From positions 6,907,047-6,971,046 of the forward strand of contig NC_088881.1 of the NCBI RefSeq assembly GCF_032884065.1: DNA of 64,000 nucleotides, read 5' to 3'. Source of the stretch: Artemia franciscana. Its lineage: Eukaryota; Arthropoda; Branchiopoda; Anostraca; Artemiidae. The first letter of the stretch is position 1. Every line of letters begins with the position of its first letter. Below are positions 32,833 to 45,130 of this stretch, in pieces. The notes below the pieces were generated by a model, which did not search any database, was not told the origin of the DNA, and was given only the letters and a program-made list of their open reading frames with translations. The position numbers were made by a program, and so were the translations under genes.

Positions 32833-34312
32833 TAATTTCTGAACGTTTTTGAATTAATGCATGTTTGATTTTGCATATTTTAATGCATATTTTAACATAA
32901 ATTATTAAAATGATATTTACATTTTAATTCCTTTTTTGGCTAAATGGCTTTCTCTTAGTTCTGATCAGACGATTTTGAGAAATAAGGGATGGGGAAGGAG
33001 GCCTAGTTGCCATGTAATTATTCGGTTACACAAAAAGGCAACTATAAATTTTAATTTTTAACGAATTTTTTTATTAGTAAAAAATATACGTAACTTAAGA
33101 ATTAACTTACATAACAAACTTTTTATATTCTTAAATTTTTATTATGTATATGGGGGGGTTTGTACCCTCGTTAATACCTCGCTCTTTACACTAAATCGTA
33201 AGTTTTGTGCCGATTCTTTAAGGATGACCCCTGAATCAGAAAGGCCGTAGAATAAATAGTTGAAATTACTAAAAATACTATAGCATAAAGAGCGAGGTAT
33301 TTATCTCCTCCTAAATACCTCGATCTTTATGCTAAAGTATTTTTAGAACCCCTCATATGCGTAATAATCTCTGTTCGTTTTAAGTTTCAATGCTACTCCT
33401 TGCTTTCAATTGAAAAAACTTTTCCATGTTTATTTTTTCATTTTTTTTTTTTCATAGTAATTTTAGAAAATCCTGCGCCCTTTTCATTGAATTTCTGTTC
33501 CCCCATGACATATTTCTCCAGGGAAAGATCCTCCCACATAGCCCCCTTTCCTCAACCCCACCCCCAAAACCAAAAAAAAAATCCCCTGAAAACGACTGTA
33601 CACTTCCCAATAACCATTATTATATGTAAACACTGGTCGAAGTTTGTAACTTGAAGACCCTCCCCCAGGGACTGTGGGAGAGTAAGTCATTCCCAAAGAC
33701 ATAGTTATTATGGTTTTTGACTATGCGGAACAAAATGGCTACCTCAAAATTTTGATCTGTTGACTTTGGAGAAAACATGAGCGTGGGAGGGGGCCTAGGT
33801 GCCCTCCAATTTTTTGGTCACTTAAAAAGGACACTAGAACTTTTCATTTCCGTTAGAATGAGCTCTCTTGCAACATTCTAGGACCACTTGGTCGACACGA
33901 TGACCCCTGGGGAAAAGAAGAAAAAAAAAAAAAAAACAAATAAACACGCACCCGTGATTTGTCTTATGGCAAAAAATACGAAATTCCACATTTTTGTAGA
34001 TAGGAGTTTGAAATTTTTGCTATAGGGTTCTCTGATACGCCGAATGCGATGGTGTGATTTTAGTTAAGATTGTGTGACTTTTAGGGGGTGTTTTCCCCTA
34101 TTTTCTAAAATAAGACAAATTTTCTCAGGCTCGTAACTTTTGATGACAAATACCAAATTTGATGAAACTTATATATTTAAAATCAGCATGAAAATCCGAT
34201 TCTTTTGATGTATATTTTAGCATCAAAATTCTATAATTTAGAGTATCGTTTCCTATTGAGCCGGGTCGCTCCTTACTACAGTTCGTTACCACGAACTGTT
34301 TGATAGTATTTT
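32541..34312 (-). repeat. FB repeat, copy 3, full A-B-P order on the minus strand
   Basis: Read leftward: module A (34312-33275, starting at the 'caaacagttcgtgg' end), then module B (about 33270-32833, with 'ggccgtagaataaatagttgaaatt' and 'tttctcttagttctgatcag' in plus orientation), then the hairpin module P (32832-32541). The order is the same as at 60499-62168, so A-B-P is likely the complete element, about 1.7 kb. It lies head-on to copy 2, making 31529-34312 a large inverted repeat with module A as arms. Confidence 0.85.
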
Positions 34313-35012
34313 TAGTAATTTCAACTATTTATTCTACGGCCTTTCTGATTCAGGGGTCATTCTTAAAGAATTGGGATAAAACTTACGATTTAGTGTAAAG
34401 AACAAGGTATTAACGAGGGTACAAACCCTCTCATATACATAATAAAAATTAAAGAATATAAAAGTTTGTTACGTAAGATAATTCTTAAGTTACATATATT
34501 TTTTACTAATAGAAAAATTCGTTAAAAATAAAAATTTATAGTTGCCTTTTTATGTAACTGAAAAATTGCATGGCAACTAGGCCTCCTTTCCCATCCCTTA
34601 TTTCTCAAAATTGTCTGATCAAAACTAAGAGAAAGGAATTAATATGCAAATTTCATTTTAATAATTTATGTGTGGAGAGCCAAAATCAAACATGCCTTAA
34701 TTCAAAACCGTTCAGAAATTACATAAAAAAAACTAGTTTTTTTAACTGAAAGTAAGGAGCGACATTAAAACTTAAAACGAACAGAAATTACTCCGTATAT
34801 GAAATGGGTTGTCCCCTCCGCAATCCCTCGCTCTTTACGCTAAAGCTTTTAATTGTATTAAAAAGCAGAACTGTGGCAAAGAGTCAAACTTTGGCGTAAA
34901 GAGCGAGGGATTGCGGAGGGGACAACCCATTTCATATACGGAGTAATTTCTGTTCGTTTTAAGTTTTAATGTCGCTCCTTACTTTCAGTTAAAAAAACTA
35001 GTTTTTTCTATG
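34313..35012 (+). repeat. FB modules B and P, copy 4 (lacks A)
   Basis: Module B (34313-34720) matches 32833-33270 in reverse. Module P (34721-35012) is a second near-perfect palindrome (arms 34721-34845 and 34891-35012). Together with copy 3, the B+P blocks form another inverted pair. The right end at 35012 is the border with the interrupted non-LTR ORF2. Confidence 0.88.
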
Positions 35013-36101
35013 TAATCACTTGTAGTAACTTCATCAGGCCGAACCGGATTTTAATAATTTACTTGTTTTAGTTATTAAAACACTTTTAATAATTTTCCTT
35101 GTTTTAGCTGGGTTACCACAAGCATCTTTAAATTTACACTCAAAATATTTTTTCTTCGCATTTCTCAAAAGTTTATTGAGAGCATTTTTATAATTTTTGC
35201 AAATTCTATAGCAAACTGGATCATTTTCGTTCCTTATTGAATCCCTATGTAACTGGTCTTTCTTATTTATGCACCGCAGAAGGCTAGATGACAACCATGG
35301 CTTTTTGGGTATAATTTCTTTGACCTTGTCCGATTCATTATGCAAGTTTCACTCAAAATAGAGATCAGTGCATCATAAAAACTCTGAAAACTTATATTTA
35401 TATCATCTAGATTTTCAACTACATTGTTCAAATTAACATTAGAAATCTCTTGCTTAAACTTTTCTAGGTTACTCTGGTTGAGCACAGGTAACAGACTCAT
35501 TTTCTATCTAAGGTCTTGCTGCCTTGCTAAAAAAAACTTTAAAACTTGCTAAAATCCCACAATGGTCAGAAAAATCAGCAACAATAACCCCTGGATCCGA
35601 AAATTTTGAATTAAAAAAATATTATCAAGTAGCTTTGCCGTCCCCAAGCATGAAGAATGGGTGCGAACCAGTAAGTAGTTTAGCCAACTTTTTTTCCAAA
35701 ATATCCATAAAGGCTGGTATAGACCCAGATGGTGGTCTATAAAGTATAACAACATAAACATCTTTTGGCTTAAGCCTAAGGTGAACGATAAGTGGCTCAA
35801 ATACCATCTCGTGATACAGCACCAGATCAATTCTTACCAAAATTTCAATATCGCTCCGTACATAAGCTCCAATTCCTCTATGTTTTTTAAGTTGACGATT
35901 TCTATGATAAAATATATACCCTGGAATATCCAAGAGGGCAGAGTTATGCTCATTTAGCCATGTTTCTGTGAGACCAAAAACCTGTAAAATGGAAAGTTCA
36001 CATATCTTGCTCAAATAATTAAAAGATAAATTCAAACCCTGGCAGTTAAGGTAGAAAACTCTGAGATCTTCAGAATCACCATCACTATACCCAGACCTCA
36101 A
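35013..36101 (-). pseudogene. Non-LTR ORF2: endonuclease and pre-RT region, RT cut off
   Basis: Minus strand. The endonuclease is open at 36101-35625: 'LRVFYLNCQGL' (first block), 'VFGLTETWLNE' (catalytic E), 'HRGIGAYVRSDI' (GGvaiyv-like) and 'YVVILYRPPSGS', ending at 'HPFFMLGDGKAT' where the GDfN block loses its asparagine. After a shift the pre-RT part follows (35500-35034), including 'KPWLSSSLLRCINKKDQL' and 'YKNALNKLLRNAKKKYFECK'. The frame ends at the border with the FB repeat cluster (35012). This is a Jockey/CR1-type element with a damaged endonuclease. The adjoining ORF1 is at 36598-37440. Confidence 0.8.
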
Positions 36102-36597
36102 ACCATCTTTGAATAGGTACTTCGAAGTACAAGAAACACATTGACCAGCAATCCCAATATCATAATTTCGTTGGAGCTACTCCATAAACATACTACCAAA
36201 ACCCACAATTGAAACTTCTAAATTTTTAAGACGGTTGTTGCCCGGGGTGCCACGATCAAAATCAACCATATTCATACAGTTTTACAACAAAGTAATATGG
36301 CCTCATCTCCACAACAAAACAAAACCAAAACAGAATAAAAAAAACAACTAAACAAGAACAAAATAACAAACAACAACAAAAATAAGACTTTCCATCTCAG
36401 AAAAACAAAATAAGAAACAGGCCGTATTTGATTTGCCCGTGACGAATCAATATACAAGTAACCAAATACAACGGCTCCTACGTTCCATAATTACACAACC
36501 ATAATTATAGCGACAAAATAACAAGCTTTATTTATTTATTTTATTTATGTTTCGTTTTTAATTGGTTTTTTCAATAACAAATAAACACTCACTAAAT

Positions 36598-37440
36598 TTA
36601 ACAGCAGCAAATAAGATTTATGAAAATTTTAGAATCCAAGAAACTCTTAGCATTGTGCCAAGGCACTTTAATATCACGGTTGTCCTTTTTAACAGAGAGG
36701 CAGGGTGGTAGGGTAGGAGGTACCCAGCATTCCACACCTTTATCCACCAAATGCTTACTTAACCCTAGTAATTCTTTACGCAAAACCCGTACACGCGGTT
36801 TAACATCGTCACTAATACAAACATACTTTTCATTTTTTCCGTTGCTTAGAATCAAGAAACGCTCCTGGACACATTCCACCGTAATTTAAAAAAAATTCTT
36901 GGAACAGTGAACCACAGTGAATGGTGGCAACTTATCAGTTAGGAGTGACAAACCATCTACAATCACATTGGAAACCCAAGATGCATCCTCATTCATTGGG
37001 ACATCATTAAGGCTCCAAAACAGCAAATTGTACAACTTGTCACGATTTTCATCAAAAAAAGACTGGGACACAGCCACATTCATTTTTTCGTTGCACTTCT
37101 TAATCAGCTGTGACTGGGCTTTCACAAAACTTTGCAGGGCTAGAAGTTCCGATCTCACTGTTGCAATTTCATTGTCCGTTGCTTTTCTTTTATTTTCTAT
37201 CTCCACAACACGACTGTTACGACTGGGTACGACTGTACCCAAATCATTCTGAATTTCAAGTACACTCTGATCTAGGGTTTCCAAGTTCATATTAAGAGAT
37301 TGGGCCATTTCCAAAATTTCAATGATACTCTCTGCATTCGTTTTCTGGCTGTCCGCATTGACACTCTTATCCTAATTATTAGTCAAATTCGTAGCCGAAT
37401 CCGATAACTCAGCTTCTGTTCGGTTGTGTTTGGGTCTTCA
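36598..37440 (-). pseudogene. Non-LTR ORF1 (coiled-coil type), frameshifted
   Basis: Minus strand. The first part (37314-36886) has a long heptad-like helix with many L, E, Q and K ('VRSELLALQSFVKAQSQLIK') followed by 'NLLFWSLNDVPMNEDASWVS', the start of an RRM-like domain. The second part (36879-36598) is in another frame and reads 'YVCISDDVKPRVRVLRKELL' and 'GVECWVPPTLPPCLSVKKDN', the rest of that domain. A run of eight A/T at about 36885-36893 is the likely slip site between them. It lies upstream of ORF2 on the same strand. ORF1 proteins of this type bind element RNA as oligomers. Confidence 0.6.
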
Positions 37441-40440
37441 TTTCCTTCCCATTCTGACGTTATTAAAATAATATAAGTCGCCTCCCTTTAGAAAAACTTA
37501 TTTTTTACCCACGCTAGTTTACAGCGTGCAGTTTATATAAGCCGTTGAAAGGGCACGGCTAACGCCCACTTTCGGATTCCTCAGGAATTGTCTCGAACGT
37601 AGAAATCACTCCTTTGTATCCAAGATTTCAATTGTAACAATTAATTCAAGCAATTATCACGATATTATTCACATAAGTCTACAGCATAGCTAAGCAACCC
37701 TTGTATCCGGGCAAAAGCAGTCAGACAAATTTATCCATTGACTGCTAAATGCTAACTGATTGTTTATGCTAGCATCTTTATTTGTTATTTTTTTTTCCAA
37801 GGGTGATAGTGCTGAGCCCAATGGTATATCCTTCTGATGCATTGTGCCGCTCCGTAAATTACACAGCAATTCTAACTATCTAAGTAGAATGCAGTTTATA
37901 TCTATTGGTAGTTTTTTGTGCCTGACAAACAAGAAACTGCCGTCAAGAAAAATCTTGTTTTCACCTTGAGATTCTTGACACTAACGGCAGCGGTATGGAC
38001 CAAGTCGCTACTCCCCCATTTTTATTTTCTCTTCAGACCATTTGTTTTGGGCGCGTCATCGCAGCAACAGTGTATGTATTTTGCCTATTCCAAAGCTTCG
38101 TCTACATGTTTAACGAAACTTAGAACTGCCGTTCTGACTTAGCAGACGAATGGGGAGACAGCACAGTTGCTGCATAAATTTGTAAAGAACATTAAACTTC
38201 GGTTCCTCCTACCATCTTTCACCATCCGACGATTTTTTTTTAGAAAATATCAGGTTCACAAATGTCATTAAGTCTATTTTTCACAAAGTCTGTCTTACAC
38301 TTTAATTCTGACCACTGCAAATCGAGTATGTCTCTTTTTCCCTCTATTTGCCTATTAACACTCTCAAACCAATTTGGAAATCAAACTTTGGGTTGTATTA
38401 GTATTGTCACTGAACCGCTCATAGAAACGGCGAGATCAATGCACTCGAGGTTCTTGAGCGTTTCATTTTCGAACTACTTGGCGATCTACCTGCAGAGGTC
38501 TACATAAAATGACCTGCTGTTTCTTTGGAATTCTGCGAGCTGCAGCAGAAAACGACTGTAGATCCTTTGCCTTTGGCCGGGAGTACTTATTACCACAAAA
38601 AATGAAGTTCAAGACAGGGCTGTATATCAATTTTATATCTCGCGAGTCAGTTCCCATTCCAGCAGGTGATAAGTTCCAACCGACTTCTTACTTCTCTAGC
38701 AAAATGGAAAGTGCCAGACCTGGTACACCTATCCCCAGCAGCTTAAGCACAGAAGTACGGTCGGTATTACGGCGCTACTGTACTGTTCTCTTTTGCAAAG
38801 TTAGAAAACTCAACAAAAATCAAGCAGGTAGAGTCTTACTCTATTAAAAGGTTATTATCCGAAAATAATGTGTTCACCCAACGAACTCTTAATCAAGACT
38901 TTTTTTTAAATAATATATTTCTAGTTCATTTGTTATTAATTTTGTTTTCAATCTATTTACTTTCGTAGTTTGATGAAGGTAGCTGGAAATTGTGAATATA
39001 AATAATTGTGTTTTATATATTTTATGTTAGTCTATTTTCGTTTAATGTATATCTTTTAGTTATATTTTTTAGTTTTAGTTGCCAGTTTCTTTTTTTTTCT
39101 TTTGTTTACGCTGAAGACGTCAATTTCAAGAAGGGGAAACTATTTGTTGGATTTTTGCTGTTTCACTTCGTTTTCATTTACTAGCCTAAGACCCACTTGC
39201 CGTCTTTATATTTATTTATTTGTTCTTAAAATGGCTTTGACCCATAAGCAGCAGAAACCCAAGCACAGCATTATTTTTTACCTTGAGGTTTACGCTCTAA
39301 GAGTTTCTTGAGGGAGCCTAATCGGCTATTTTACCAAGTGAAAATTTGATGATGAATACAACGAAATGAAAATTAGATAAGGAAAAATAGAAACTAAAGA
39401 AATTAAATTAAGCAAAAAAAAATCGTTTCAATTAATGATGAGAAAAATTAATATGCTTCTATAAATTTCAAAATGATTACTAACTACGCAATTGACAGCA
39501 TACCAAAAAAATAAAGTCTTAAGAATGGTCAAGTCTAGAAGGTTTAAGAAGGGCTAAAAGCATAAGGGTTAAATCTATTATGAAAGTATCATGAAAATGT
39601 TTATTTCGTTTGACCATTAGCAGAATTTTCGATATTGAAGAATATTCTAACTTCGATAGAATACAATTAATTTAAAATTTAATTATTTCTACATTGCTTT
39701 AATTTCATTAACTTTTGATTATGAATCTCTTAATTTGGATAGTCAGTAATATTTTAGAACATTGTTGCATATCTGGGCGGAGGGTATTAATTTCCTTTAT
39801 TGATGTGTTTAGAGATCATTGGAGTTGATGAACTTATTAATGATATTTCTTGACTACAAACGTCGGGTCGTTTTTTTGTAATTGAACTATAATATTTTTA
39901 GGGTTATGTGTATTGTAAAGAGACGAGACAATTTGTTTTTAGATAAACAATATTCTGGCTCTATCAAATATATGATTATTGTGAACCAAAGAATATCAAG
40001 TCTCTTTGAATGGCCATATTCACATATGTGTTAGATTATGACTTATCCTTGGTAAGTAAATTTAGTTTCAGCTTTGTAATCACGGTTGGGATTCCATTAT
40101 GTTCCGTTTTTTCCTTTTTTTTATTTTATCTTTTTATAGTTTATTTCTTTTATAGATTTATTTATTTATTCATTATTCTTTTTATTTGTTCTTTTTTTTT
40201 CTTTTGTATATTATATTTCCTTTTTCTTCTTTTCCACTTATTCTTTGTTATATTTTTCTTATTCTTTAATATTCTAACCAAAATATCGTCCAATTTCGGA
40301 TATAAACTAAAAAAAAAAAATTCCAGTAATATACCGAAGATCCCTAAATTGGAAAAACATTCTTATTAATTTCAGAGTAAATCTATCTTTCAACATTTTT
40401 TTTCTCCCCATCTATCAAAACTATAATAAAAAAATACAGT
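37441..40440. other. Long stretch without a supported gene
   Basis: Short open frames (38262-38507, 38509-38847 +) lack motifs, splice context or repeats I can name. 39300-40440 is AT-rich, with a T-rich tract at 40090-40270. This could be host intergenic DNA plus the 5' region of the minus-strand non-LTR element. Confidence 0.4.
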
Positions 40441-40469
40441 TGTTGTAACAGCGATTTCCAGCCAGAACA

Positions 40470-41110
40470 GACTGCAAGAACAGACTTTCCATTCTCAATG
40501 GCTTCCGTCCAGTCATTCAAGGCTTCAAAAGTGCAGTCGTGGTGACCTTTCTTGGTAGAACGCCAAATTGGTTTGGGTTGATCAGCTTATTTTTCAGTAT
40601 ATGTTCAATGATGCCATCTCTAAAGATTCCCTCCATGAGTTTACAGACCAGGCTTGTCAAGCTGATAGGTCCGTAATTCTCAGGTTTGGTTTTTGAACCT
40701 TTTTTGGAGATCAGGGTTACTGTAACTGTCTTCCAGTCAGTGGGTAGTTTCCCCTGCTCTAGCGAGAACTGAAATATGTTCGAGAGGGGCTCTTTAAGTT
40801 CATCTTTTCCTTTGGTCAGCTATTTGCCGTGGATGCCATCAGGTCCAGGAGATTTGTTGGGTTTCATTTAGTTCAGTTGGTTCAGAACATTTGCTGGGGT
40901 GATTTGGATGTAATTCATCTTGGGGCTATTGTGGGGGCTATTTCTGGCAGCTGTCTCGGTTTGAGTGGCTGTCTGGGAAGTGTAAATGGAGCTGAAAAAG
41001 TCATGGAGGATTTGTACTTTTTCTTTGTCCTCTGATAAAGTGCTACCATCGTTGTTGACCAGCTCAGGCACCCTTTGGCAAGAAGTTATTTTAGAGTTTA
41101 CATACTTCAA
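40470..41110 (-). pseudogene. CR1-like RT N-terminal part, truncated
   Basis: Minus strand: 'LVNNDGSTLSEDKEKVQILH' then 'DFFSSIYT' (about 41060-40985; pre-RT block), 'KSPGPDGIHGK' (about 40850; first RT block) and 'EPLSNIFQFSLEQGKLPTDW' (about 40790-40730). 'VTVTLISKKGSKTKPENYGP' continues 'ISLTSLVCKLMEGI' (about 40715-40620), ending 'NQFGVLPRKVTTTALLKP' near 40500. These are the early blocks of a CR1/Jockey-type RT. Nothing after them (motif A, YADD) is present; the element stops near 40440. Stop codons interrupt at two or three points. Confidence 0.8.
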
Positions 41111-41219
41111 AAAAATTTTAGGGGCTGTTTTGGCTTCAGATGCTGTCTTTCTTTCAGTTGTTCTTGTTATGTCCTTCTTTTATTTTGGAGCAAGTCTTTT
41201 CTTTTATTTTATTGCAAGC

Positions 41220-42060
41220 TCAATAGACCGTCCAGTGACATCCTTCAAGATGGCCATTTTTTATTGATGATTTCTGCAACTTTGACTTTTTCCCAGTAAA
41301 CAGCCTGCATTTCTTCACTATACTTCTGGAATTGTACGCATGCGTATTTGTGTAGAAGTCTTTGGTCGAGCTTGGCACACTAATTATTGTCATAAGACAG
41401 CAGTGATCACTTTTCCCAAAGGGAGGCAGGTGCTTTACGTCTAGCATGCAGTCAGGATTTGTGGAGAGTATCAATTCCAGTATGTTTTCAGTCTAACCCC
41501 TCTCTGTAATGTGTTGGTTCGGCTACTTGCTGTGTCAAGAACAGATCTTGTATCAGTTCAACAAAGGGGTGGTTTGGGCTTTCTATTGAGGTCCACTTCA
41601 GTTCAGGTAGGTTGAAATCACCCATTTAGAGGTGATCTCCTGAGCAGAGTGTTTTTGTTTGTTACTGAGATAAGCTGGCTTAGTGATCTGTATGCACATA
41701 TCAGATTTATTGAATCTGTATTTGTGAGAACTCTGACTCCGATTGCTTCAATGGCATTCGTCTTTGGTGTGTGCTTTTTTTGATAGCTAGGTCATTTTAA
41801 GTGTAGATGGAGCAGCATCTCTTGTTGTCTTCTAGGTTGCTACAAAGGCTATAGCCATCGATGTGTATTTCCTTCTACTGTAGCTTACATTAAGAAAACT
41901 TCAGCTTATCTTCAGTCAGCAAGACCACGTCAGGATTATGTACACTCATGGTTAATTTCAGCTCGTCAAACTTTGACAGAAGCTGGTCAGCATTTGAATA
42001 CATAATTTTCAAAAATTTTCTTTCATCGTCATATGATGTATTTTGCCTATAGCTAGATTT
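41220..42060 (-). pseudogene. CR1-like endonuclease relic
   Basis: Minus strand: 'KIMYSNADQLLSKFDELKL' and 'NPDVVLLTEDKLKFS' (42010-41900) are the first and second endonuclease blocks; the TE position holds the catalytic glutamate. Near the end 'HLPPFGKSDHCCLMTI' (about 41430-41380) is the final 'PLGkSDH' block with the catalytic aspartate and histidine kept. Between them the frame is broken several times (about 41470-41890). Confidence 0.8.
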
Positions 42061-42113
42061 TTCACATTGCTTCGTATTTGTCTTTTCGGGTTTACCCAAA
42101 CTTGGCTATTTGT

Positions 42114-42660
42114 TCAAAGCCATCTTGGTCCTCCATTTTTTGACGCACTTGATGATGGGCGGGTACATTTGGGCCTGTTTGATGGTGGGTTGGGATTTGG
42201 TTGCGGTGGGACCCATCCATGCTGAATTTGTCTATACATCCAGGGCACATCATTTCTGAAGAATATGGTTAGTTTTTCTTTCATCTCATGTGATTTGTTT
42301 ACGATTTGGTTTCTGAATTGTTTTGATCCAGGTGCAAGACAAATCAGGAGTAGACGGTACCTGCAACGGCTACTTCTGGCTTCATTTGCTGTACTTCTTG
42401 GGCCAAGCCTGATTGCTCTGATGAGTCTCGGTTTGTCTAGGCCCAGCTGTTTGTATTTCCAGTTTTGCACTTTGTTCAGCTGGCGCTTGAGTTGGATGAA
42501 GCATGTCAAAGTGTCTCAAGTCTTTGGTGAAGGTTCAGGTATACTCCAGCAACGTTACCTCGGACGTCATCCATACTTGGTTTGGTGTCAAGTTCACGTC
42601 TTATGTTGGGAAGGTCCAGGGTTACTTTTTGAACGCTGTCATACACTCTTTTGACTAAGT
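42114..42660 (-). pseudogene. CR1-like ORF1 fragment
   Basis: Minus strand frame 42509-42114 includes 'RLIRAIRLGPRST', a damaged 'RYRLLLICLAPGSKQFRNQI' and 'VNKSHEMKEKLTIFFRNDVP'. These resemble the end of the coiled-coil/RRM type ORF1 of CR1-like elements. A proline-rich end ('PPQPNPNPPSNRPKC') follows, about 50 bp before the endonuclease starts. Sequence upstream to about 43380 may be more ORF1 but is not readable. Confidence 0.6.
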
Positions 42661-43540
42661 CATACACAGCTTAAATTTTCAGGGGAAAGAACCACTACTG
42701 AGATGAAGAAACTTCTGCCATCATTTGAACCACTAGTATTTCCTTGGATTACTCTGAAATTTGTTGCATTCCTGTCTACTGTACTGTTATTAGTTTTTTC
42801 TTCTGGCCCAGCAGAGGTCGCAAGAGAGTGATAGCTCTAGTGGTTCTTCTGAAATCCCCAGGACTGTTGTTGTTTGGTAGTTGCCTGTTCCTTGTGTTTT
42901 TTGACATTTGGGTTCAAATCAAGTCAAGGTATAAAAATCAAATGATGGAAGCAAACTTCAAACTCTTGGATTTGTAAAATTTGGTGAAATGACTCACCCA
43001 GATTTTTGGACACTTCGTAAAACTTTTCTTCCTTAAAATGGCTGGCACTTGGTTACCACTATAGTCCCTTTTCTGCATGTGTTTGGTCAGTTTTCAATGC
43101 ACTTATTTTTGAATATTGCCTTTTGTTGACCAGTGTATTTCTCATGAAAAGCTCCTTATCTTCTTGGACTGAGACTTTGTATATGCATCAAACTCATCTA
43201 ACGTTCAGCTGACAGATGTCAATTCGTTACGGGGTTTTCAGAACTTGGGAGGGTTTGGACCTGTGGGAAATACAGACATTGGAATCACCTATTCTCAGCA
43301 GTTTAAGGATGAATAGCCAGTTGGTACCAATACAGCCATTTGTGTTTGTTATCGCTTTCTTCTGCACAGGTTTCTCCAAATGTAGAAGATAAACGACTCG
43401 GTGTATTTAATTTATGGATTTTGGAAAACAAATACTTGGTCACTATAAACCGGCAATACTGTATAAATAAAAAAGTGAAAACAAAGAAGAAGCAGAAATT
43501 CCAGGAGAATTGAAAATGGATTAAAAAACTCATAGAGTAT

Positions 43541-45130
43541 TAAAAAGGGGTAAAATTCTAGTTGATCGACTTCTTGCTATCTCAAAAAAAGGTTAGGTTA
43601 GGAAAATAAACTTTCAGGGATGGGTCTACAGGCTAAAGTATGTCCTGGGAAGGTATTTTGAAGTACCTATCTCAACTCCTTCTCCCTCTAGAGGGTCCTG
43701 ACCTTTGATGACCTTCAAAAATATGTGTGTTATAAAAGTGAAACCTTGCAAAACAGATCTTCCGATTGAATGAAGTACAATAAAATTGTTTTCAGCTTCA
43801 CAACTTTGCTCAATCCCAATTTATTTTCCAGTTAATTGACTTCTTGCTGTCTTGGAAAAGATCTAGGTTAGGAAAATGAAACTTTCAGGGATGAATCTAA
43901 AGACTAAAGTATGTCCAGGAAGGTATTTTAAAGTACCCACCTCTACTACTTCTCCTTCTAGAGGGCCCTGAAATTTGCCTACATGATGGGTCTATACCTA
44001 TTCAAATTTTGACAAAACAACATTTTACCTTACTTTTCAGTTACTAGTTGCTTTTTCTCTGCCTTTAGTTCTGAAAATGCAATTCCTGTTATTTGAGTAG
44101 AATTTTGGGTAAAATTATAGCAAATTTTATAACTGGCTTTCATATAAAGTGTATATACCACTCAATGCCTTTTTTATGCTCTTTACAGATGTAATAATTG
44201 CTTCTACCTTAAATTTAAATTTAAGCATTTTTTAACCTAACCTAAACTAACCTTATTATAAAAGATTTTAGCACTGAGAGAATGTAGGATTATTTTGTCA
44301 AAAAATGGCACAGAGAAAACATAGTATTGTTTTGTTGGAAACAATGCAGAGAAAACATAGTTTTATATTGTCATCAACAACAGGATAACTTATACTTTAA
44401 TTGAAAATTTGTCATTTTTAAGAGCTTAAAAAGGGCTTAAATTTGAATTTGTAGTAGAAGCAATTATTGTATTCATAAAGAACATAAAAAAGGCATCAGT
44501 AGTATGTTTGCTTTATTGGTAAGTCAGTTATATGAATTGTCATAATTTTTTGAAAATTTCTAATTTTTAAGAGCTAAAAAAGTGCTTAAATCTAAATTTA
44601 AAACAGAAGCAATTATTATATTTGTAAAGAGCATTAAAAATTGAGTGGTATATTCACTTTATACAAAAGCCAGTTATATGATTTGCTATAATTTTGCCAA
44701 ATTTTGAGCCATATCAATGTTGTTTTTTTTTTCAAAATTTAGGAAATGTATTTGCATGTCTTTAAAACCTTATAAAATGGAATTCAGCAAAGTTATGAAG
44801 CTGAAAACAATTTTGTTGTAATTCAATTAAGCAGAAGAACTATTTTGCAAGGTTTCACTTTTATAACACACATATTTTTAAAGGTCATCAAAGGTCAGGG
44901 CCCTCTAGAGGGAGAAGGAGTGGAGGTAGTTGCTTCAAAATACCTTCCCAGGACATACTTTAGTCTGTAGATTCATCCCTGAAAGTTTCATTTTCCTAAC
45001 CAAAACCCTTTCTGAGATAGCAAGAAGTCAATTAACTAGAATTTTACCAAAGTATGTCCTGGGAAGGTATTTTGAAATACCTACCTCCACTCCCTCCCCT
45101 TCTAGAGGGTCCTGACCTTTAAAAATATGT
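43541..45130. repeat. Foldback (inverted repeat) of about 1.6 kb with tandem arms
   Basis: The left side has 'aggttaggaaaat', 'ctaaagtatgtcctgggaaggtatttt' and 'tctccctctagagggtcctgacc' at 43590-43710 and again, diverged, at 43855-43975. The same words occur in reverse on the right at 44895-45000 ('ggtcagggccctctagaggg' to 'ctgaaagtttcattttcctaacc') and forward again at 45047-45118. Inner arms also pair: 44128-44233 with 44427-44555 and 44573-44705 ('aattgcttctaccttaaatttaaatt' against 'aaatctaaatttaaaacagaagcaatt'). Neither arm codes. Confidence 0.85.

Noticed and set aside
30957-33702. Open frames starting 'MSLGMTYSPTVPGG' on both strands
   Set aside because: They recur only because the FB-A repeat recurs; frames differ between copies and carry no domain.
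38262-38847. Two neighbouring open frames on the plus strand
   Set aside because: No motif, no splice context and no continuation on either side.
43591-44244. Interstitial telomere (TTAGG) array
   Set aside because: Only two or three units on each side; they belong to the foldback arms.
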